DNA of 64,000 nucleotides from Bacillus sp. FJAT-27225 (GCF_001685025.1 NZ_MAYU01000023.1:389660-453659), one strand, 5' to 3'. Positions 54,148 through 64,000 are shown, numbered from the stretch's first letter. Program-made: numbers and translations. Notes: generated from the sequence alone by a model not told the origin.

Positions 54148-54957
54148 ATGCCAATCATAACGAAAATAACGACGCAGAAGCGCGACACGGGACGGTATAA
54201 TATTTATATGGATTTTGGAAAAGGGGAAGAATTTGCCTTCAGCGCTGATGAGGCAGTGATTGTTAAGTTCCATTTAAGAAAAGGAATGGAACTGGATGAA
54301 TTTTTGCTTGCCGAGGTCGGCTATCATGATGAAATCCGGAAGGCCTACAACAATGCAATCCATTTCCTGGCCCATAAAATGAGGTCGGAAAAGGAAGTCC
54401 GCAAATATTTAAAAGAAAAACAATTGGAGGAAGCGGCAATTAATGAGGTGCTTGTAAGGCTTACTGAACAAGGCTACTTGAATGACCGTGAATACGCCAA
54501 TGCTTATGTGAGGACACAGGAAAATACAACAGACAAAGGTGCCTATGTTGTTCGGATGGCATTGAAGGAACGCGGAGTCGCCGACTCATTGATTGAGGAA
54601 GCCCTAAAGCAATATACTCAGGAAGCGCAATTTGAAAAGGCGAAAAGTCTTGCTGAAAAATACGCAAGGAAATATGCCTCTGATTCAGAAAAGGTGTTAA
54701 AGCAAAAACTCGATGCCATGCTCAGGAGAAAAGGGTATCAAACCGATGCCATTCAATTTGCTTTAAGTGAAGCCGACCTGGGAAGGGAAGAGGAGGACGA
54801 GCTGGAGGCGATCCGATCCCAGGGAGAGAAGGCACACCGCAAACATGCAAAACTGACAGGTTACGCCTATGAGCGAAAAATGAAAGAAACCCTTTTCCGA
54901 AAAGGATTCCAAATAGACTTAATAGATCGTTATCTTGCCTCAAGGCAAGAAGAATAA
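54148..54957 (+). CDS. recX: Regulatory protein RecX
   Basis: 269 residues, the long Bacillus form made of tandem three-helix repeats. The repeats show AIHFLAHKMRSEKEVRKYL, LTEQGYLNDREYANAYV and a later copy ending FRKGFQIDLIDRYL. It binds RecA filaments and modulates their activity. ATG behind GAAGAGGTGAG. Convergent with an SDR gene whose last codons form part of the shared terminator. Confidence 0.93.
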   Translation: MPIITKITTQKRDTGRYNIYMDFGKGEEFAFSADEAVIVKFHLRKGMELDEFLLAEVGYHDEIRKAYNNAIHFLAHKMRSEKEVRKYLKEKQLEEAAINEVLVRLTEQGYLNDREYANAYVRTQENTTDKGAYVVRMALKERGVADSLIEEALKQYTQEAQFEKAKSLAEKYARKYASDSEKVLKQKLDAMLRRKGYQTDAIQFALSEADLGREEEDELEAIRSQGEKAHRKHAKLTGYAYERKMKETLFRKGFQIDLIDRYLASRQEE

Positions 54958-54985
54958 AAAATCATGACCCTCGTCATGATTTTTT
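54956..54985. terminator. Bidirectional terminator overlapping the SDR 3' end
   Basis: AAAAAATCATGAC and GTCATGATTTTTT form a near-perfect palindrome with a 5-nt loop; the minus-strand SDR stop codon lies inside it. Confidence 0.85.
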
Positions 54986-55651
54986 ACTTTCAATAATAAT
55001 TTCATCGTTTTCCAGATGAGCTACTATATACTCAGCAACCTCTCGAGGCGACCTAAAACGTGAATGATCCGCTACATGGGTGCTGTTTTTCCAGAACGGG
55101 GTATCCATTCCGCCCATATACGCCGCAGTAAACCGTATGTTTTGGCCTTCATACTCCTTCTGCAGACTTTCGGTAAAGCCTCTTATCGCAAACTTGCTGG
55201 CGGCATAAACCGATTCATTTACCTTGCCCCGCAGTCCAGCGGTAGAAATAATATTGATCACGTGGCCCTGCCCTGTTTTTTCTAAAAAGGGGAGAATTGC
55301 CTTCGTCATGAATATAGTCCCATAGATGTTGGTTTGCAGCATCTTGATAATGTCAGGATCGCTCATCTTTGTAAGTGGGCCAAAGTGGCCAACGCCGGCA
55401 TTGTTAATAAGTCCGTAAATTTGTTTTTCTTTGAGAGCATTCTTTAGCTTCTCAGGAATCGAAGCTATCTCGGTAATATCGATGACCAAGGTCTGTGCCA
55501 AACCGCCAGAGGCTTCAATTTCCTCTTTTACTTCCTGAAGCCGTGAAATCAACCTTCCGGCAAGGATAATTTCAAATCCTTTTTCTGCAAAAAGCAATGC
55601 AAGCTCTCTTCCAAGTCCCGATCCAGCTCCGGTTACAATGAAAGTCTTCAT
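54974..55651 (-). CDS. SDR family NAD(P)-dependent oxidoreductase
   Basis: 225 residues. Rossmann motif TGAGSGLGRELA, INNAGVG near residue 86 and the active-site pair YAASK near 150. Classical short-chain dehydrogenase; the substrate is unknown. It lies between recX and yfhH on the opposite strand and is not one of the yfh genes I recall there, so it may be a lineage-specific insertion or the local counterpart of an unrelated gene. Confidence 0.82.
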   Translation of the reverse strand: MKTFIVTGAGSGLGRELALLFAEKGFEIILAGRLISRLQEVKEEIEASGGLAQTLVIDITEIASIPEKLKNALKEKQIYGLINNAGVGHFGPLTKMSDPDIIKMLQTNIYGTIFMTKAILPFLEKTGQGHVINIISTAGLRGKVNESVYAASKFAIRGFTESLQKEYEGQNIRFTAAYMGGMDTPFWKNSTHVADHSRFRSPREVAEYIVAHLENDEIIIESKKS

Positions 55652-55742
55652 ATGGAGTCCCTCCGAATAAAGCAGGATTCTTTCTAAACTGTCTTAAATT
55701 TACTATACTAGTGAGTAGGAATCCAACAAAGGTGGTTGCCTG

Positions 55743-56063
55743 ATGCAGGAGGAAAAGCGATATAGCCAAATGACTGAATATGAATTAAAACAGGAAATAG
55801 CCCTATTAAAGGAAAAAGCAAGGAAGGCCGAGCAAATGGGGATAGTGAACGAGTTTGCTGTCCTAGAGAGAAAGGCTGTTATGGCGAAGGCTTATTTACT
55901 GGATCCTGACAACTATAAGCCGGGTGAAATTTATGCCATTGAAGGAGATCCAGGTTCCCACTTCAAGATTGATTATTTAAATGGTGTATTTGCCTGGGGA
56001 TACCGCCTAAATGGTGATGGAAAAGAGGAAGCACTGCCTATTTCAATGCTTGTGAATAACTAG
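55743..56063 (+). CDS. yfhH: YfhH family protein (DUF1811)
   Basis: 106 residues. N-terminal helix with RYSQMTEYELKQEIALLKEK, then KAYLLDPDNYKPGEIYAIEG and a small SH3-like beta end with FAWGYRLNG, all typical of the family. ATG behind AAAGGTGG. Position after recX matches B. subtilis. Function not known. Confidence 0.88.
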   Translation: MQEEKRYSQMTEYELKQEIALLKEKARKAEQMGIVNEFAVLERKAVMAKAYLLDPDNYKPGEIYAIEGDPGSHFKIDYLNGVFAWGYRLNGDGKEEALPISMLVNN

Positions 56064-56127
56064 CCATTCCTTTATCATTAGCAATCTGCCTGGCATTTTT
56101 TAGGGAATGCCAGGCAGTGGGGAATTG

Positions 56128-56301
56128 CTAGAACGATTTTATCTCGTCGGGATTACGCTGCGATGATGCTTTCATCCGTTCCTGCGGGTGGGTATTAATT
56201 GACCCATCTGCCCGTTTAGAGGCATATTCTGCCTTTGCGCGTGGCTCGCCTTCCAGTTTATTATCGTTAGTATAAGGGAAACCTGTTTCCTTGTTTCTCA
56301 T
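56128..56301 (-). CDS. sspK: Small acid-soluble spore protein K
   Basis: 57 residues. [20 protein letters not shown] followed by [17 protein letters not shown] is the SspK signature. It is slightly longer than the 50-residue B. subtilis protein because of a C-terminal extension ending in EIKSF. ATG 56301 follows GGAGG by 8 bp. Made in the forespore and packed in the spore core. Divergent from yfhJ as expected; I saw no unambiguous sigma-G promoter. Confidence 0.92.
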   Translation of the reverse strand: MRNKETGFPYTNDNKLEGEPRAKAEYASKRADGSINTHPQERMKASSQRNPDEIKSF

Positions 56302-56417
56302 CAGCCTTGCCTCCAGCCATTGGATGTAACGCAGACAGCAACTCTTCTGCGTACAATTAGTATCTGCATATTTGTCGGCGATATGTTTTCACAATTCTCC
56401 CAAGAGAGGTGATAGTG

Positions 56418-56687
56418 ATGAACGATTATCAAGAGCGATTGACCAATCTCCTCCTGGATAAAAATAATTATTTATCATACGGCCAGGCCCGGACATGGGT
56501 GGAACTGTTATGGGAAGATTTTGAGGCAACCTACGCCAAGGCCGGCAGGGAATATCTAGGCAGTGAAATGACTGAAAAGGTAGTTCGCCAGTGGATTGAA
56601 TATTATGGCGGCAACCTCCATGAATTCGCAGCAAAAAACCCAAAATACAGCCAATATTTGAACCAGGATACGAAAAGGCTTCACTAA
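56418..56687 (+). CDS. yfhJ: YfhJ family protein (WVELL domain)
   Basis: 89 residues. The family's namesake motif appears as ARTWVELLWEDFEATYA near residue 25. ATG 56418 follows AGAGGTGATAG; three upstream codons of the open frame overlap that site. Cytoplasmic, function unknown. Order relative to sspK follows B. subtilis. Confidence 0.88.
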   Translation: MNDYQERLTNLLLDKNNYLSYGQARTWVELLWEDFEATYAKAGREYLGSEMTEKVVRQWIEYYGGNLHEFAAKNPKYSQYLNQDTKRLH

Positions 56688-56700
56688 GTCATAAAAAAGC

Positions 56701-56738
56701 AACGGCATCCACATAAAACATGGAAATGCCGTTTTTTG
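56701..56738 (+). terminator. Terminator of yfhJ
   Basis: AACGGCAT paired with ATGCCGTT, 17-nt loop with inner CCA/TGG pair, T6. The following 56739-56847 stretch holds no gene. Confidence 0.85.
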
Positions 56739-56847
56739 TTTTGTTCCATTTTTTAAGGCTGAGACGCCTTTAAACTAAAAGACGAACCAAAGATGCTTGT
56801 GCCTTTTGTTCCTAATTTAGTTTAGCGCCTGTTGCTTGTGCTTTGTA

Positions 56848-57828
56848 CTATCCCGGAAGAATTGAAAGTTTTTTCCGGAGTTTTTCCTCACTGTAGATCC
56901 AGCCAGTGTAGGAATTGAGTATATTCAAATCAGGGTCAAGATGGACGACAGCTACAAACGGGTAATGCCCGTTGCTTCGGTACCGCAAATCAATAAAGCG
57001 TACCTCATGGTAATCGTTAAAGTCTTTTACTTCCCACCTATATACAGGGGAGAACGATAAAAAGGCTGAAATATTTGAATCCTGTTTTGCCGCATGAATG
57101 ACAGGTGTGTCAGGAACAGGGACCCGCTTAAATTTATCAAGGATTCGGACTGTCGATCCCTGAGCCCTGCCGACAAAAAATTCACTCTCGGTCATGACGG
57201 CAACACGCCAATGGTTGAATCTCATAGTTGGAGCGACGACAATTTGTGTCGCATTTGGAACCATTACTTTGACCGCGTTAACAACATCACGCTTAGCTGA
57301 AAAGCGCAGGAAGTAATAAAAAATCAGTATCCCATACACGACCAGGAAGGTGTACCCTGGAGGTGCACCCATAATCCAGACAGCCAGGCCGGCAACGTGA
57401 ATCCCAAAAATAAATGGATCAAATGTATTGATGACCCCAAGCGCCACCCATTTGCATGAAAACGGCCGTAGTGCCTGTGTCCCATAGGCATTGAAAATAT
57501 CGACAAATACATGCAAAAATACTGCAAGCTGTGTCCAAAGCCATAAATGAAGCAAATTGGCGTCAGGGTTAAAGAAATAAATTGCGCCAGTTATGGCGAG
57601 CGGCCATAACAGAACTGCTGGAACAGAGTGGGTTATGCCCCTATGATTGCGGATATAGACCGCGTTATTTCTCAATTTAAGGACTGTATCTATATCAGGA
57701 ATCTGGGAGCCGACAATTGTACCAACCATTACGCTGGTGGCTGTTGCAGTATGTCCCGCAACAGTAGGATCCAACGTGGCCAAGGCTCCGAGCCCCAGTC
57801 CCATGACAACATGTGTACCTGTATCCAA
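56848..57828 (-). CDS. yfhP: Membrane-bound metal-dependent hydrolase, YfhP-like (LexA-binding, DUF457 family)
   Basis: 326 residues from TTG 57828, matching the 327 residues of B. subtilis YfhP. The start is set by a full AAAAGGAGG site; the ATG at 57885 would add 19 residues without such a site. Metal-binding residues lie in GTHVVMGL, SQIPDID and RNHRGITHSVP; several membrane helices follow (GAIYFF, LWTQLAVFLHVFVDIF). The C-terminal half is soluble. Biological role poorly known; spore-related effects have been discussed for yfhP as a regulator-like gene. Confidence 0.85.
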   Translation of the reverse strand: MDTGTHVVMGLGLGALATLDPTVAGHTATATSVMVGTIVGSQIPDIDTVLKLRNNAVYIRNHRGITHSVPAVLLWPLAITGAIYFFNPDANLLHLWLWTQLAVFLHVFVDIFNAYGTQALRPFSCKWVALGVINTFDPFIFGIHVAGLAVWIMGAPPGYTFLVVYGILIFYYFLRFSAKRDVVNAVKVMVPNATQIVVAPTMRFNHWRVAVMTESEFFVGRAQGSTVRILDKFKRVPVPDTPVIHAAKQDSNISAFLSFSPVYRWEVKDFNDYHEVRFIDLRYRSNGHYPFVAVVHLDPDLNILNSYTGWIYSEEKLRKKLSILPG

Positions 57829-57995
57829 GGTGCCGGTTCCTCCTTTTAGTGAGTCTCCCCGCCAAAATTGCTTGCCAGTTTCCATCGTATGTTTTACCGT
57901 AGAAGATGGTGTTAACGGGTAGTACGTTTAAAATGATTACTTTATTATATTCCCACTTTTGTTCGTCTTTAACATCAGGGAGGCTAAATTCAACT

Positions 57996-59090
57996 ATGAA
58001 GACATTGGAAAATATTGAAACCATTAACATAGAAAAATTTCGTGAGCATCTCATTTCCTGGTTCCGGGCTGAGCAGAGAAACCTGCCCTGGCGGCTTGAC
58101 AAGGACCCGTATAAAGTGTGGGTATCGGAAATTATGCTGCAGCAAACTAGAGTCGATACCGTCATCCCCTATTTTCAACGGTTTTTGGAACAGTTCCCAA
58201 CGCTGGATGCATTGGCTGAAGCGGAGGAAGACAAGGTGCTCAAAGCATGGGAGGGCCTCGGTTATTACTCGCGCGCCAGGAATCTCCAGACTGCTGTCAG
58301 AGAGGTTAAAGAAAAATACAATGGTATTGTTCCTGATTCCCCCGAAGAGATTGCAACTCTTAAAGGAGTCGGCCCGTATACGGCTGGAGCGATTTTAAGT
58401 ATTGCTTACGGAATCCCCGAACCAGCTGTAGATGGAAATGTGATGAGGGTCCTATCAAGAATTTTACTAATTAAAGAGGACATTGCCAAACCTTCTTCAA
58501 GAAAAATTTTTGAAAAAGCAGTGCGTATATTGATTTCCCATGAATCACCTTCTGATTTCAATCAGGCGCTAATGGAACTGGGGGCAATTGTGTGTACTCC
58601 TACTTCGCCTTCATGCCTGCTCTGTCCGGTAAGGGAGCATTGCCAAGCCTTTCATGAAGGAGTCCAGCATGAGTTGCCTATTAAAGCGAAAAAGAAAAAG
58701 CCGAGGGAGCTCCGTCTAGCAGCCGCGGTAATCAAAAATAATGAGGGTGAAATTTTGATTCGCAGACGGCCTAATCACGGGCTGCTCGCAAACATGTGGG
58801 AACTTCCATCCGTGGAGCTGCACCTTCCGTTCGCTGATGACCGGAGAGGCCTGTCCAGTCTTTATAGGGAAACTCTTGATACGGATGTGGAAATTGGTGA
58901 ATCACTTGGCCAAATACAGCATATTTTCTCCCATCTTATCTGGAATGTGACTGTCTATTCCGGAAAATTGACTGCCGAATTAGGAAAAACCGACGAAATA
59001 AAGCTTGTTTCGCTGGAGGAGCTTTCAGAATATGCCCTGCCTGTGCCACACCAGAAAATGCTTGCCCTATACCTTCAAAACGGCAACTAA
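57996..59090 (+). CDS. mutY: A/G-specific adenine DNA glycosylase
   Basis: 364 residues. HhH-GPD domain with EIMLQQTRVDTVIPYF, LKGVGPYTAGAI, catalytic D146 in VDGNVMRVLSR, and the iron-sulfur ligands C200, C207, C210 and C216 (C-x6-C-x2-C-x5-C). A Nudix-like C-terminal domain recognises 8-oxoguanine. It removes adenine opposite 8-oxoG. ATG 57996 behind GGGAGG is taken over the longer frame from 57906, which has no site. Divergent from yfhP. Confidence 0.95.
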   Translation: MKTLENIETINIEKFREHLISWFRAEQRNLPWRLDKDPYKVWVSEIMLQQTRVDTVIPYFQRFLEQFPTLDALAEAEEDKVLKAWEGLGYYSRARNLQTAVREVKEKYNGIVPDSPEEIATLKGVGPYTAGAILSIAYGIPEPAVDGNVMRVLSRILLIKEDIAKPSSRKIFEKAVRILISHESPSDFNQALMELGAIVCTPTSPSCLLCPVREHCQAFHEGVQHELPIKAKKKKPRELRLAAAVIKNNEGEILIRRRPNHGLLANMWELPSVELHLPFADDRRGLSSLYRETLDTDVEIGESLGQIQHIFSHLIWNVTVYSGKLTAELGKTDEIKLVSLEELSEYALPVPHQKMLALYLQNGN

Positions 59091-59100
59091 TAAAGCAGAA

Positions 59101-59142
59101 GAGCCTGGCTGTATACGACAATTCGTACAGCCAGGCTCTTTT
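59101..59142. terminator. Bidirectional terminator
   Basis: Perfect 13-bp stem GAGCCTGGCTGTA with a 12-nt loop and TTTT, between convergent mutY and yfhS. Confidence 0.92.
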
Positions 59143-59152
59143 AATGGAAAAC

Positions 59153-59377
59153 TCAATCGTAACTTATTTTGGAACCATGTGTATAATCAGCTTCGTTCCT
59201 GTTTATGCCGCCGCGCCTTTCAATTTCCTCGACGATTTCCTTGTGAATGGTTTGTCCTTCTGCGTTAAGGTAAGGAACAACCTGCTGAAGCGAATGGTGG
59301 AAGAATGCAAGTTCACTGTCTTCCCAGTCACTTTTTGGCATCATGGTCAACTCAGTCATATCCCGTCCAACATACAT
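59153..59377 (-). CDS. yfhS: YfhS-like small protein
   Basis: 74 residues, the length I recall for B. subtilis YfhS. Begins MYVGRDMTELTMMPKSDW and ends with a basic and acidic mix (ERRGGINRNEADYTH). AAAGGAG lies before ATG. Position between mutY and fabL, in opposite direction, agrees with B. subtilis. Function unknown; a link to sporulation is often assumed for yfhS but not shown by this sequence. Confidence 0.75.
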   Translation of the reverse strand: MYVGRDMTELTMMPKSDWEDSELAFFHHSLQQVVPYLNAEGQTIHKEIVEEIERRGGINRNEADYTHGSKISYD

Positions 59378-59453
59378 GGCAATTCTCCTTTCGTAATGGA
59401 TTGCTCAAGTCTAGTGTTAGGATTCAATTGTCATCTATACCCTGAAAGGCTAA

Positions 59454-60239
<786 letters not shown>

Positions 60240-60313
60240 TGTTTTTTTACCAAAAAAAGTTCGGATAGACAATCACCTTCATGGTTAAATTAACATTCGT
60301 GGAGGTGATTACA

Positions 60314-60502
60314 ATGGCAAACTTCAACAACCAAGGAAGCCGTGCTTCTCAAACTAACGCTCAAGAAGTTCGTCGCCAAAATTCTCAAGCTGCTCAAGGC
60401 GGACAAGGACAATTTGGCACTGAATTCGCTAGCGAAACTGATGTACAACAAGTAAGACAACAAAACCAGCAAGCTGAAAGCCGTAAGAACCAAAACAGCT
60501 AA
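60314..60502 (+). CDS. sspE: Gamma-type small acid-soluble spore protein
   Basis: 62 residues, rich in N, Q and A. The sequence GTEFASETDVQQVRQQN is the germination-protease-recognised gamma-SASP segment; there is one full repeat here, with a degenerate first one (ASQTNAQEVRRQN). It stores amino acids in the spore core. ATG behind GGAGGTGATT. Shorter than the B. subtilis protein (84 residues), which has two better repeats. Confidence 0.93.
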   Translation: MANFNNQGSRASQTNAQEVRRQNSQAAQGGQGQFGTEFASETDVQQVRQQNQQAESRKNQNS

Positions 60503-60515
60503 TTGTAAGACAAGC

Positions 60516-60547
60516 AGGCTCTCTCCCAAGGAGGAGGGGGCCTTTTT
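60516..60547 (+). terminator. Terminator of sspE
   Basis: AGGCTCTCTCC pairs imperfectly with GGAGGGGGCCT, then T5. Confidence 0.75.
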
Positions 60548-60697
60548 CTATTTTCTACACATAACTGGAATTAAAATCTCGACAAGTTGAGGTTGGCTTT
60601 ATCGACAAAACTTCTTCTAAACCTACAGAAGTAGTCAAAGGAAAAGAAGAGTATTTAAAGAATACATAGAAGAGCAAAAAGTGAGGCGGTGGAATGT

Positions 60698-60961
60698 GTG
60701 AAAACCTTCAATTGTTTAATATCCGAACAAATGAAAACGATGGAAAAGCTTCTATATCTGCAGGGGGAATTGGAGCGATGCCAGGAAATTGAAAGCCAGC
60801 TGCAATTGCTTCAAAACGAAACAGAACTTGAGAGCATCCAGCAGGAAATCATATCAATGAAAAAGGAACTTCGGGAAATTCAAAGGACATTTGAACGTCA
60901 GACAGATGAAGTCATCCGTTCCTATCAGCATAAGGGAAGCTTCGCAAAAACATCTCTATAA
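60698..60961 (+). CDS. ygaB: YgaB family protein
   Basis: 87 residues, almost entirely alpha-helical coiled coil: LLYLQGELERCQEIESQLQL and EIISMKKELREIQRTFERQ carry heptad patterns. GTG 60698 is preferred, with GGTGG just upstream; GTG 60689 would add three residues. Lies between sspE and ygaC as in B. subtilis. Function unknown. Confidence 0.8.
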   Translation: MKTFNCLISEQMKTMEKLLYLQGELERCQEIESQLQLLQNETELESIQQEIISMKKELREIQRTFERQTDEVIRSYQHKGSFAKTSL

Positions 60962-61161
60962 AGTTGTTGAGACCAGTTCCATAGGAACAGAACTTCTAAT
61001 TAGTATGGGCCATTTTATCCTAAAAATGGCTCTTTTGTTTTAAAATTGTCCTTCAACCGTTATAATAGATTGAAACGGGAATTGTCTTTTGTTGCCTTTT
61101 GTCGCTTTTTTGATTTAAGATAGGTTGCAAAGCGTTCGGGAAATGAAAGTAGGGGAGATTC

Positions 61162-61692
61162 ATGGGTTTACCCATCGAAGGAGAACCAATGCAAATACAC
61201 AGTTATAAACATAACGGGCATATCCATCGTATATGGGACGAAACCACCATTTTGAAAGGTTCCGAAAACCTGGTAATTGGCGGAAATGATCGGACGGTTG
61301 TCACGGAATCCGATGGCCGCACCTGGGTGACAAGGGAGCCGGCAATTTGTTATTTCCATTCAGAATGCTGGTTTAATGTAATCGGAATGATTCGCGAGGA
61401 TGGCGTGCACTATTATTGCAATATCAGTTCTCCATTCATCTTTGACGAGAATACGTTGAAGTATATAGATTATGACCTTGATATAAAAGTATTTCCGGAT
61501 ATGACATACAACTTGCTTGATGAAGATGAGTATGAGCGGCATCGCAAGGAAATGAACTATCCTGAAGTAATAGACAAGATTCTCAAGAAGAATGTTGAGA
61601 AACTAATCAGATGGATTAACCAGCGGAAAGGGCCGTTCTCACCGGAATTTATTGATACGTGGTATGAGCGTTATCTCAGTTATAGAAAGTAA
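61162..61692 (+). CDS. ygaC: Nucleoside tri-/diphosphate phosphatase, DUF402 family
   Basis: 176 residues. The DUF402 core is [20 protein letters not shown] followed by [13 protein letters not shown] and [10 protein letters not shown], which bind metal and nucleotide in the S. aureus homologue Ntdp. It hydrolyses nucleoside di- and triphosphates in vitro. ATG behind GTAGGGGAG. Position upstream of ygaD agrees with B. subtilis. Confidence 0.9.
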   Translation: MGLPIEGEPMQIHSYKHNGHIHRIWDETTILKGSENLVIGGNDRTVVTESDGRTWVTREPAICYFHSECWFNVIGMIREDGVHYYCNISSPFIFDENTLKYIDYDLDIKVFPDMTYNLLDEDEYERHRKEMNYPEVIDKILKKNVEKLIRWINQRKGPFSPEFIDTWYERYLSYRK

Positions 61693-61712
61693 GCTTTAGC
61701 ATGTTACAATGC

Positions 61713-61742
61713 CCTGTTGATGAATATCAACAGGTGTTTTTG
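61713..61742 (+). terminator. Terminator of ygaC
   Basis: CCTGTTGAT-GAAT-ATCAACAGG, perfect 9-bp stem, then TGTTTTTG. Confidence 0.85.
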
Positions 61743-61821
61743 TTTGGCTGCTTCATTGCTGGATAAGTATAGTATAAAGACATTTTTTTAAAAAACAGAA
61801 TGTCCAGGGGGAGGAAACAAG

Positions 61822-63570
61822 TTGGAGAGTATCCGAAGGTATCTCCATTTCGTAAAGCCGTATAAATGGCAAATCATTGGAACAATTTTTATTGGAATTA
61901 TTAAGTTTGCAATACCGCTTATTATTCCGATCCTTATTAAATATGTCATGGATGATATTGTTGGCAGTGAAACACTGACCAAGGCTGAAAAAATTGATAA
62001 GCTGTTTTGGATCATGGGAATCATGATGGTCATCTTCGTCATCCTTAGGCCGCCAGTCGAATACTATAGGCAGTATTTTGCGCAGTGGACATCGAGTAAA
62101 ATCCTGTATGACATCCGTGATAAACTATACAATCATATGCAGAAGCTAAGCTTCAAGTATTATGCAAACACGAAAGCGGGCGAAGTGATATCAAGGGTCA
62201 TTAACGATGTTGAACAGACGAAAACATTTGTTATTACGGGCCTCATGAACCTCTGGCTTGATGTTGCGACAATCTTGATCGCGATTGCCGTTATGTTCAC
62301 AATGAACGCCAAACTGACCATTGTATCTCTTGTTTTATTTCCGTTATATGCTTTTTCGGTTAAGTATTTCTTCGGAAACTTAAGGAGCCTGACCCGAACC
62401 CGCTCACAAGCTCTTGCCGAGGTGCAAAGCTATTTGCATGAACGGGTCGCCGGCATGTCTGTTATTAAGAGCTTCGCAATAGAGGATTATGAGCAAAATC
62501 AATTTGATAAACGAAACAAGAACTTTTTAGAAAAGGCACTTGACCATACAAGCTGGAATGCAAAAGCATTTGCAGTTGTTAATACGATTACCGATATTGC
62601 GCCATTGATCGTTATTGCCTATTCTGGGTATCTCGTCATTGAGGGACAATTAACACTTGGGACAATGGTCGCTTTCATTGCATACATTGAACGTCTCTAT
62701 AATCCGCTCAGAAGGCTGGTCAACTCCTCTACAACCTTGACCCAGTCATTTGCGTCAATGGACCGGGTATTTGAATTTGTCGATGAAAAATACGATATCG
62801 TTGATGAGCCCGGTGCAATCGAGTGTACCGAGGTAAACGGGAATATCCGCTTTGAAAATGTCAGCTTTTCGTATGGGGACAATTCCGAAATGGTTTTGAA
62901 GAATATCAATCTCGAGGCCAAAAAAGGTGAAACGATCGCTCTCGTTGGCATGAGCGGCGGAGGAAAGTCTTCTCTTGTCAGCTTGATACCCCGCTTTTAC
63001 GATGTAACCGAGGGGAGGATTCTCCTTGATGGCGTTGACATCCGAAAATTTAAGGTCCAATCGTTGAGGGACAAAATCGGCGTGGTTTTCCAGGATAATA
63101 TTTTATTCAGTGACTCGGTACGGACGAATATACTGCTGGGCAAGCCTGGGGCAAGCGATGAAGAAGTGGAAGAAGCGGCAAGGCAGGCAAACGCTCAGGA
63201 ATTTATCGCGAGCCTTCCTGAAGGCTATGAAACGAAGGTGGGTGAACGAGGAGTAAAGCTGTCGGGCGGCCAGAAACAAAGGGTTGCAATTGCGAGAGTT
63301 TTCCTCAAAAATCCACCTATCCTCATCCTGGACGAAGCAACTTCGGCGCTGGATTTGGAAAGCGAGCATCAAATTCAGGAAGCCCTTGAGAAGCTAGCCA
63401 AAGACCGGACAACCTTCATCGTTGCCCACCGTCTATCCACCATCACCCACGCCGACAAAATCGTCCTAATCGAACACGGCCAAATCGTCGAAATCGGCAC
63501 CCATGAACAACTCATGGCCAAACAAGGCGGCTACTACAGACTATTCCAAGTCCAGCAGCTTGAAGACTAG
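61822..63570 (+). CDS. ygaD: ABC transporter, fused permease and ATPase (exporter half-transporter)
   Basis: 582 residues. Six membrane helices in residues 15-310, then the nucleotide-binding domain with Walker [11 protein letters not shown], signature [14 protein letters not shown], Walker [13 protein letters not shown] and H-loop VAHRLST. MsbA/LmrA-type exporters work as dimers; the substrate is unknown. TTG start behind GGGGGAGG. The closing gene of the conserved yfh-yga block on the plus strand. Confidence 0.93.
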   Translation: MESIRRYLHFVKPYKWQIIGTIFIGIIKFAIPLIIPILIKYVMDDIVGSETLTKAEKIDKLFWIMGIMMVIFVILRPPVEYYRQYFAQWTSSKILYDIRDKLYNHMQKLSFKYYANTKAGEVISRVINDVEQTKTFVITGLMNLWLDVATILIAIAVMFTMNAKLTIVSLVLFPLYAFSVKYFFGNLRSLTRTRSQALAEVQSYLHERVAGMSVIKSFAIEDYEQNQFDKRNKNFLEKALDHTSWNAKAFAVVNTITDIAPLIVIAYSGYLVIEGQLTLGTMVAFIAYIERLYNPLRRLVNSSTTLTQSFASMDRVFEFVDEKYDIVDEPGAIECTEVNGNIRFENVSFSYGDNSEMVLKNINLEAKKGETIALVGMSGGGKSSLVSLIPRFYDVTEGRILLDGVDIRKFKVQSLRDKIGVVFQDNILFSDSVRTNILLGKPGASDEEVEEAARQANAQEFIASLPEGYETKVGERGVKLSGGQKQRVAIARVFLKNPPILILDEATSALDLESEHQIQEALEKLAKDRTTFIVAHRLSTITHADKIVLIEHGQIVEIGTHEQLMAKQGGYYRLFQVQQLED

Positions 63571-63660
63571 CAGGGGTCAAACAGGGGTCAGACCCCCTTC
63601 GTGGACATTCCGCCACTTTTGTCCTCCCCACGCAGACAAAAGCGAAGCTGAACGAAACGG
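63571..63660. other. Short intergenic region with a GGGGTC/GACCCC palindrome
   Basis: CAGGGGTCAAACAGGGGTCAGACCCCCTTC after the ygaD stop (given in parts: CAGGGGTCAAA, then GGGGTCAGACCCC) contains a direct repeat and a perfect 6-bp palindrome with an A centre. Similar GGGGTCAGACCCC strings are scattered in many bacterial genomes in my recollection; no gene is seen. Confidence 0.4.
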
Positions 63661-63663
63661 ATA

Positions 63664-63703
63664 AAAAAACCGGAATGAAGCCAATACTTCATTCCGGTTT
63701 TTT
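63664..63703. terminator. Bidirectional terminator
   Basis: AAAAACCGGAATGAAG pairs with CTTCATTCCGGTTTTTT, 6-nt loop, between convergent ygaD and the right-edge gene. Confidence 0.92.
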
Positions 63704-63803
63704 CTATTCAATAAAGTAGTACGCACGGAGGCTTCTTAATTAACTAATTTGATAACATAAAAGAGTTTACTATTCCAAAGGTGCGGACAATCAAAATGGC
63801 AGT

Positions 63804-64000
63804 TTATTCAACGGGTTCTTCAACTGTAATTTCATTTTCCTCTTTGTGATAGGAAAGGAAACTTGTGACTAATGTATCCAGGTGTTCAACATGCTCATCA
63901 TAATCAAGGATGGCTGAAATAATCTGCATAGTATGGTATAGATGGTTGTCATCCTCTTCTTCGTAATCCCGCTGTCTTGAGATAAACATGCGGAAAACTT
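63804..64000 (-). CDS. ygaE: Partial gene, probable C-terminus of YgaE (UPF0421 / aromatic acid exporter family)
   Basis: An open frame on the minus strand ends at 63804 and is still open at the right edge; an internal ATG lies at 63989 but has no ribosome binding site. The visible 65 codons encode a helical, strongly acidic tail (YEEEDDNHLYHTMQIISAIL, then LVTSFLSYHKEENE). By gene order the next gene after ygaD in B. subtilis is ygaE, a membrane protein of the UPF0421 family. Assignment rests on context, not on a motif. Confidence 0.4.
   Translation of the reverse strand, partial: VFRMFISRQRDYEEEDDNHLYHTMQIISAILDYDEHVEHLDTLVTSFLSYHKEENEITVEEPVE

Noticed and set aside
56760..56845. Fourth copy of the dispersed repeat
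   Set aside because: Only short similarity (TTGCTTGTGCTTT-like) at the end of yfhP; no core match.

Overview
The window reads as chromosome of a low-GC, endospore-forming Bacillaceae. Evidence: two small acid-soluble spore protein genes (sspK, sspE), a YhcN/YlaJ spore lipoprotein with a sigma-G-like promoter, a PAS sensor kinase of the sporulation-kinase type, strong purine-rich ribosome binding sites, and a run from about 52.5 kb to the right edge (yfhD, yfhE, yfhF, recX, yfhH, sspK, yfhJ, yfhP, mutY, yfhS, fabL, sspE, ygaB, ygaC, ygaD, probable ygaE) that follows the Bacillus subtilis yfh-yga order. Genus is not resolved; the OpuF transporter and the metY-metX-hom operon point to a Bacillus relative other than the subtilis group. 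No phage, insertion sequence, tRNA, rRNA or CRISPR array was seen.

Layout. 1-6.4 kb: TetR regulator (cut by the left edge) divergent from a DHA2 drug-efflux pump; a frameshifted secreted-protein gene; the opuFA-opuFB osmoprotectant importer. 6.8-21.3 kb: GH13 alpha-glucosidase behind a cre box, NrnB-like nanoRNase, nitroreductase, ogt, an SDR, SAM hydrolase, an LtaS-family enzyme, the PAS kinase, an MFS carrier and pepF. 21.5-26.3 kb: an autoregulated MerR-TipAS regulator and the Fur-controlled petrobactin-type importer yclNOPQ. 26.3-31.9 kb: a 52-bp hairpin tandem array, the spore lipoprotein, and an S-box-controlled metY-metX-hom operon. 32-34.8 kb: glycosyltransferase, a lone rfbF and a GDPD phosphodiesterase. 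35-48 kb: a complete ornithine-to-arginine locus argC-argJ-argB-argD-carA-carB-argF-argG-argH with an ArgR-type box over the argC promoter. 48-52.2 kb: secreted protein, carbon-nitrogen hydrolase plus two GNAT enzymes, M20 peptidase. 52.5-64 kb: the yfh-yga block.

The most unusual content is non-coding. Four unrelated tandem arrays sit in gaps: 7 units of about 21 bp (12.56 kb), 7 units of exactly 52 bp each with a perfect hairpin (26.33 kb), 3 units of 46-50 bp with hairpins (36.07 kb) and 6 units of exactly 21 bp (45.19 kb). The most regular periods, 21 and 52 bp, equal two and five turns of B-DNA. A separate 150-200 bp dispersed element occurs three times; in the third copy the core is inverted between ends that keep their orientation. 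In the arginine locus three of the larger gaps are each filled by a different repeat. A same-strand cluster of DnaA boxes lies at 52.38-52.49 kb, away from any dnaA-dnaN context. No wholly new protein system was recognised; the arrays and the DnaA-box cluster are the best candidates for undescribed biology.
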